Shown here: piece after piece, positions 12,637-14,608 of the stretch | Position numbering within the stretch: position 1 is the stretch's first letter | Layout: every line of letters starts with the position of its first letter | Assembly: GCA_019422905.1 (NCBI GenBank) | Contig: JAHZCM010000035.1 | Coordinates: 1-14,608, forward strand | Reading direction: 5' to 3' | Length of the DNA stretch: 14,608 bases | Source: Oscillospiraceae bacterium | GTDB taxonomy: Bacteria > Bacillota > Clostridia > Oscillospirales > Acutalibacteraceae | Notes under the pieces: generated by a model | The model's input: the letters and a program-made list of their open reading frames with translations, nothing else | Database searches by the model: none | What the model was told of the DNA's origin: nothing | Position numbers and translations under genes: made by a program

Positions 12637-13539
12637 TTACAGCATCAGATCGCGGATATACTTAATCGTATACTTTACGCCCTTTTCACCCTTTTCGCCC
12701 TGCCATGTTCTGGAATGCGGCTCGATCGCAAGATAGCCGTCATATCCGTATTTATAGAGGATCGCGAAAAATGCGCGCCAGTTGATGGCATCAATACCGG
12801 CCGGCGGGTTATCGTACCGGCGGTCTCCCTCTTCAAACACCGGCTTGAACGCATCGAAAAGCTCCGGATGCTCGGCAAAGACGGAGCGGAGTCTCCAATG
12901 CTCCGGCTCGCTGGAATCGCCGCCCTGAATAACGCCCTTGATATGGCAGTACTGGAAGCGGTCGCCCCACGCAAGGCCTTCCTCCAGATAAGCGCCCTTC
13001 TCGCCGCCATGGACAAAGCTGTGCGAAGGATCGTACTTGATACCGAGACCCGGCACCTCGTCGAGGACCAGCTTCCACTGTTCCGGCGTGCGGATGTAGT
13101 TATCGCCCATCATGCAGTTGACGATGGCGCACTGCATACCGCGCTCCTTCGCATAGGCAACGATCTGGTTCAGCACCTTGATCGCCGCCGTGATGTTCTT
13201 GTAATAGGAGAGCTCCGGCACATAGGCGACACTGCAAAGATAGTGCTTTGCGCCGAGCGCCGCGCCGAAATCCATGACCTTTTTGACCTCGCTCCACTCT
13301 TCCTCGATCACCTCGCCGTTTTGGTCGAGTATGCGGCTGGCCCAGCGGCCGACTGCGCCGACCTCCACGCCGGTTTCCGCGATCGCCGCCTGGATCTCGC
13401 CGAGCTTCGGCGTAATCTCATCGAGCGGCGCTCCCCAAAACTCTTTCGGATTCAGGTCGAACTCGACAAAATCAAGGCCCAGTTCCTTTGCGTGCACGAG
13501 CGTTTTTGCCTCAGGCGCTCCAATAATACCCAATTTCAT
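12637..13539 (-). CDS. Sugar phosphate isomerase/epimerase-like TIM-barrel protein
   Basis: This 300-residue cytoplasmic protein has the xylose-isomerase-like TIM-barrel pattern seen in IolE/IolI-type sugar and inositol enzymes. Visible signature segments are GLDFVEFDL (21-29), IKYDPSHSFVHGG (167-179, with likely metal ligand Asp170 and His173), YCHIKG (197-202, His199), and the C-terminal YLAIEPHSRTW (269-279, Glu273). The glutamate usually found at the end of strand 5 seems to be Asn141 (AIVNCMMGDN), so metal binding may differ. The substrate is unknown. AAGGAAG lies about 11 nt before the ATG. It follows a HAD phosphatase by 36 bp and ends the operon, suggesting both act on one carbohydrate route. 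Confidence 0.82.
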   Translation of the reverse strand: MKLGIIGAPEAKTLVHAKELGLDFVEFDLNPKEFWGAPLDEITPKLGEIQAAIAETGVEVGAVGRWASRILDQNGEVIEEEWSEVKKVMDFGAALGAKHYLCSVAYVPELSYYKNITAAIKVLNQIVAYAKERGMQCAIVNCMMGDNYIRTPEQWKLVLDEVPGLGIKYDPSHSFVHGGEKGAYLEEGLAWGDRFQYCHIKGVIQGGDSSEPEHWRLRSVFAEHPELFDAFKPVFEEGDRRYDNPPAGIDAINWRAFFAILYKYGYDGYLAIEPHSRTWQGEKGEKGVKYTIKYIRDLML

Positions 13540-13575
13540 CGTATGTAAAACTTCCTTTCCAAAGATTTATCTGCA

Positions 13576-14178
13576 TCACCAGCGGACGCCGAGCGCATGC
13601 AGCGCGGCATCTGCCTGTGCTTTGGATTCCATCGTAACCGCGTGCATACCGAACGCCCGCGCGGCCGCCGTGTTCTCCGCCCTGTCGTCGAGAAAAACGG
13701 CGTTTTCCGGCGTGATGCCGAACCGCTCGCAGATCGTCTCGTAAATCGCGCGGTCGGGCTTGATGAGCTTGACCTCGTAGGAGATCAGCGCGCCGTCCGT
13801 ATACGGCAGGAACGTAAAGCCGGGCTTTGCGCGGTTATAGCTGAACTCGCCGAAATTCGAGAGGATATAGACCTTATAGCCCGCATTTTTCAGACCGCGA
13901 AGCCAATCCTCCGCATAGGGGTAGACCGTGACAAACGTATAGTTCTCCCGCACGATGCGCGCAATCTCCCCCGCGTACTGCGGCGCGTTCTTTGTGAGCA
14001 GCGCAATGATTTCCTCTTCATCGAGCAGTCCGCGGTCCAGCTCGTTCCATTCCGGACTGCGCACGGTCGCGTCCGCAAGCGGTTCGACAAGCGCCTCTCC
14101 GAACATCTCGGTGAAATTCCTGCGCCAGTGCCATTCGGCAAGCACATTGCCAATATCAAAAATAACGGTATCGATCAT
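13576..14178 (-). CDS. HAD-superfamily phosphatase, YihX-like
   Basis: This 200-residue HAD hydrolase belongs to the DxGNV subgroup that includes the E. coli alpha-D-glucose-1-phosphate phosphatase YihX. Motif I is FDIGNVLAEW, with nucleophile Asp8; glycine two residues later is normal for this subgroup. Ser107-Asn108 (ILSNFG) is motif II, Lys140 (LIKPDRAIYETICERFGI) motif III, and Asp164-Asp165 (FLDDRAENTAAARAFG) motif IV. A sugar phosphate is the likely substrate, supported by the isomerase-like gene next door, but this is inference. AAAGGAA lies about 10 nt before the ATG. The gene is 23 bp after the partial gene at the window edge and is surely in the same operon. Confidence 0.87.
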   Translation of the reverse strand: MIDTVIFDIGNVLAEWHWRRNFTEMFGEALVEPLADATVRSPEWNELDRGLLDEEEIIALLTKNAPQYAGEIARIVRENYTFVTVYPYAEDWLRGLKNAGYKVYILSNFGEFSYNRAKPGFTFLPYTDGALISYEVKLIKPDRAIYETICERFGITPENAVFLDDRAENTAAARAFGMHAVTMESKAQADAALHALGVRW

Positions 14179-14201
14179 ACATGGGGTTCCTTTACCGCAA
14201 A

Positions 14202-14608
14202 TTATTTGCCGAACGCAGCCTGATTCATCACCGGGCTTGCGCGCTTTTCGAGGTTCGGGAACCGATGCTCCAGCGCCGCAAGCGAAATCTCAACGTCCTC
14301 GTGCACCTCGTCCGCGCTGAATGCGCCGACCGTGACCATATCGCACGGGCGCAGGACATTCCAGTTAAAGGTCAGGCCGACATACGGCGTGACGCGGCCG
14401 GCCGCCATGGACTTGATATTCATGACCGGCTTTTTCGCATTCTGAATGATGGAAGCGACCGTCTCAATCTCCACCTGCATCAAAAAGCCGACACAGTTGA
14501 AAATCTGGATATAGGTTTCGATATCGTAGTCGTTTTCATCGGTATAGGTGATCAGCTCCGGCATGTGTGCGGAAAGCCCCGGGATCAGGCCGGCGTCGCG
14601 GATCATCT
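14202..14608 (-). CDS. Conserved protein of unknown function, C-terminal part only
   Basis: The frame is open to the window edge, so only the last 135 or so residues are seen and the start lies beyond 14608. I cannot name the family. Alternating strand and helix segments (QVEIETVASIIQNAKKPVMNIKSMAAGRVTP, then CDMVTVGAFSADEVHEDVEISLAALEHRF) look like the last units of a TIM barrel, with a possible phosphate- or metal-binding stretch at NIKSMAAGR. It precedes the HAD phosphatase and the isomerase-like gene in one operon, which points to carbohydrate metabolism. The segment from MIRDAGLIPGLSAH onward shows no signal peptide or membrane helix. Confidence 0.6.
   Translation of the reverse strand, partial: MIRDAGLIPGLSAHMPELITYTDENDYDIETYIQIFNCVGFLMQVEIETVASIIQNAKKPVMNIKSMAAGRVTPYVGLTFNWNVLRPCDMVTVGAFSADEVHEDVEISLAALEHRFPNLEKRASPVMNQAAFGK

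Noticed and set aside
12598..13548. 316-codon plus-strand open frame opposite the isomerase-like gene
   Set aside because: Antisense shadow with no family pattern; the minus-strand gene has clear TIM-barrel motifs and a ribosome binding site.

Overview
The window looks like core chromosome of a spore-forming, moderately GC-rich member of the Clostridia; an Oscillospiraceae/Ruminococcaceae-like lineage is my inference. The evidence is a complete spoIIA cassette (spoIIAA-spoIIAB-sigF), strong GGAGG-type ribosome binding sites, sigma-A-type promoters, and an acetyl-CoA-type MetA. I see no phage, insertion sequence, CRISPR array or tRNA gene, and I do not believe the window holds a new multi-gene system. 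The most interesting signals are regulatory.

Layout. At the left edge a very strong leftward promoter (TTGACA, 17 bp, TATTAT, with an A-tract UP element) and an rRNA-type leader read out of the window, so a ribosomal RNA operon probably starts there. Rightward from it is metA (homoserine O-acetyltransferase), a HAD phosphatase and a GNAT acetyltransferase, which form one operon (561-2802) ended by a good terminator. Facing it on the minus strand is the spoIIA operon (4271-2862), which makes the forespore sigma factor and its anti- and anti-anti-sigma regulators. Upstream on the same strand lie valS and folC (8396-4435), separated by only 59 bp and probably co-transcribed from a sigma-A promoter before valS. 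Next comes a chromosomal TraX-family membrane protein on the minus strand.

A divergent rightward gene (9839-11680) encodes a secreted NlpC/P60 peptidoglycan hydrolase with five SH3 domains. Its promoter carries two exact matches to the WalR (YycF) box TGTWAH-N5-TGTWAH, which suggests control by the WalRK cell-wall two-component system. An AT-rich patch follows (about 11823-12580), holding one small unrecognised membrane protein with its own promoter. The right end is a minus-strand operon entering from outside the window: a conserved protein of unknown function (partial), a YihX-like HAD phosphatase, and a xylose-isomerase-like TIM-barrel protein. It closes with a hairpin at 12586-12624.

All assignments come from reading motifs and from family knowledge; no database search was run.
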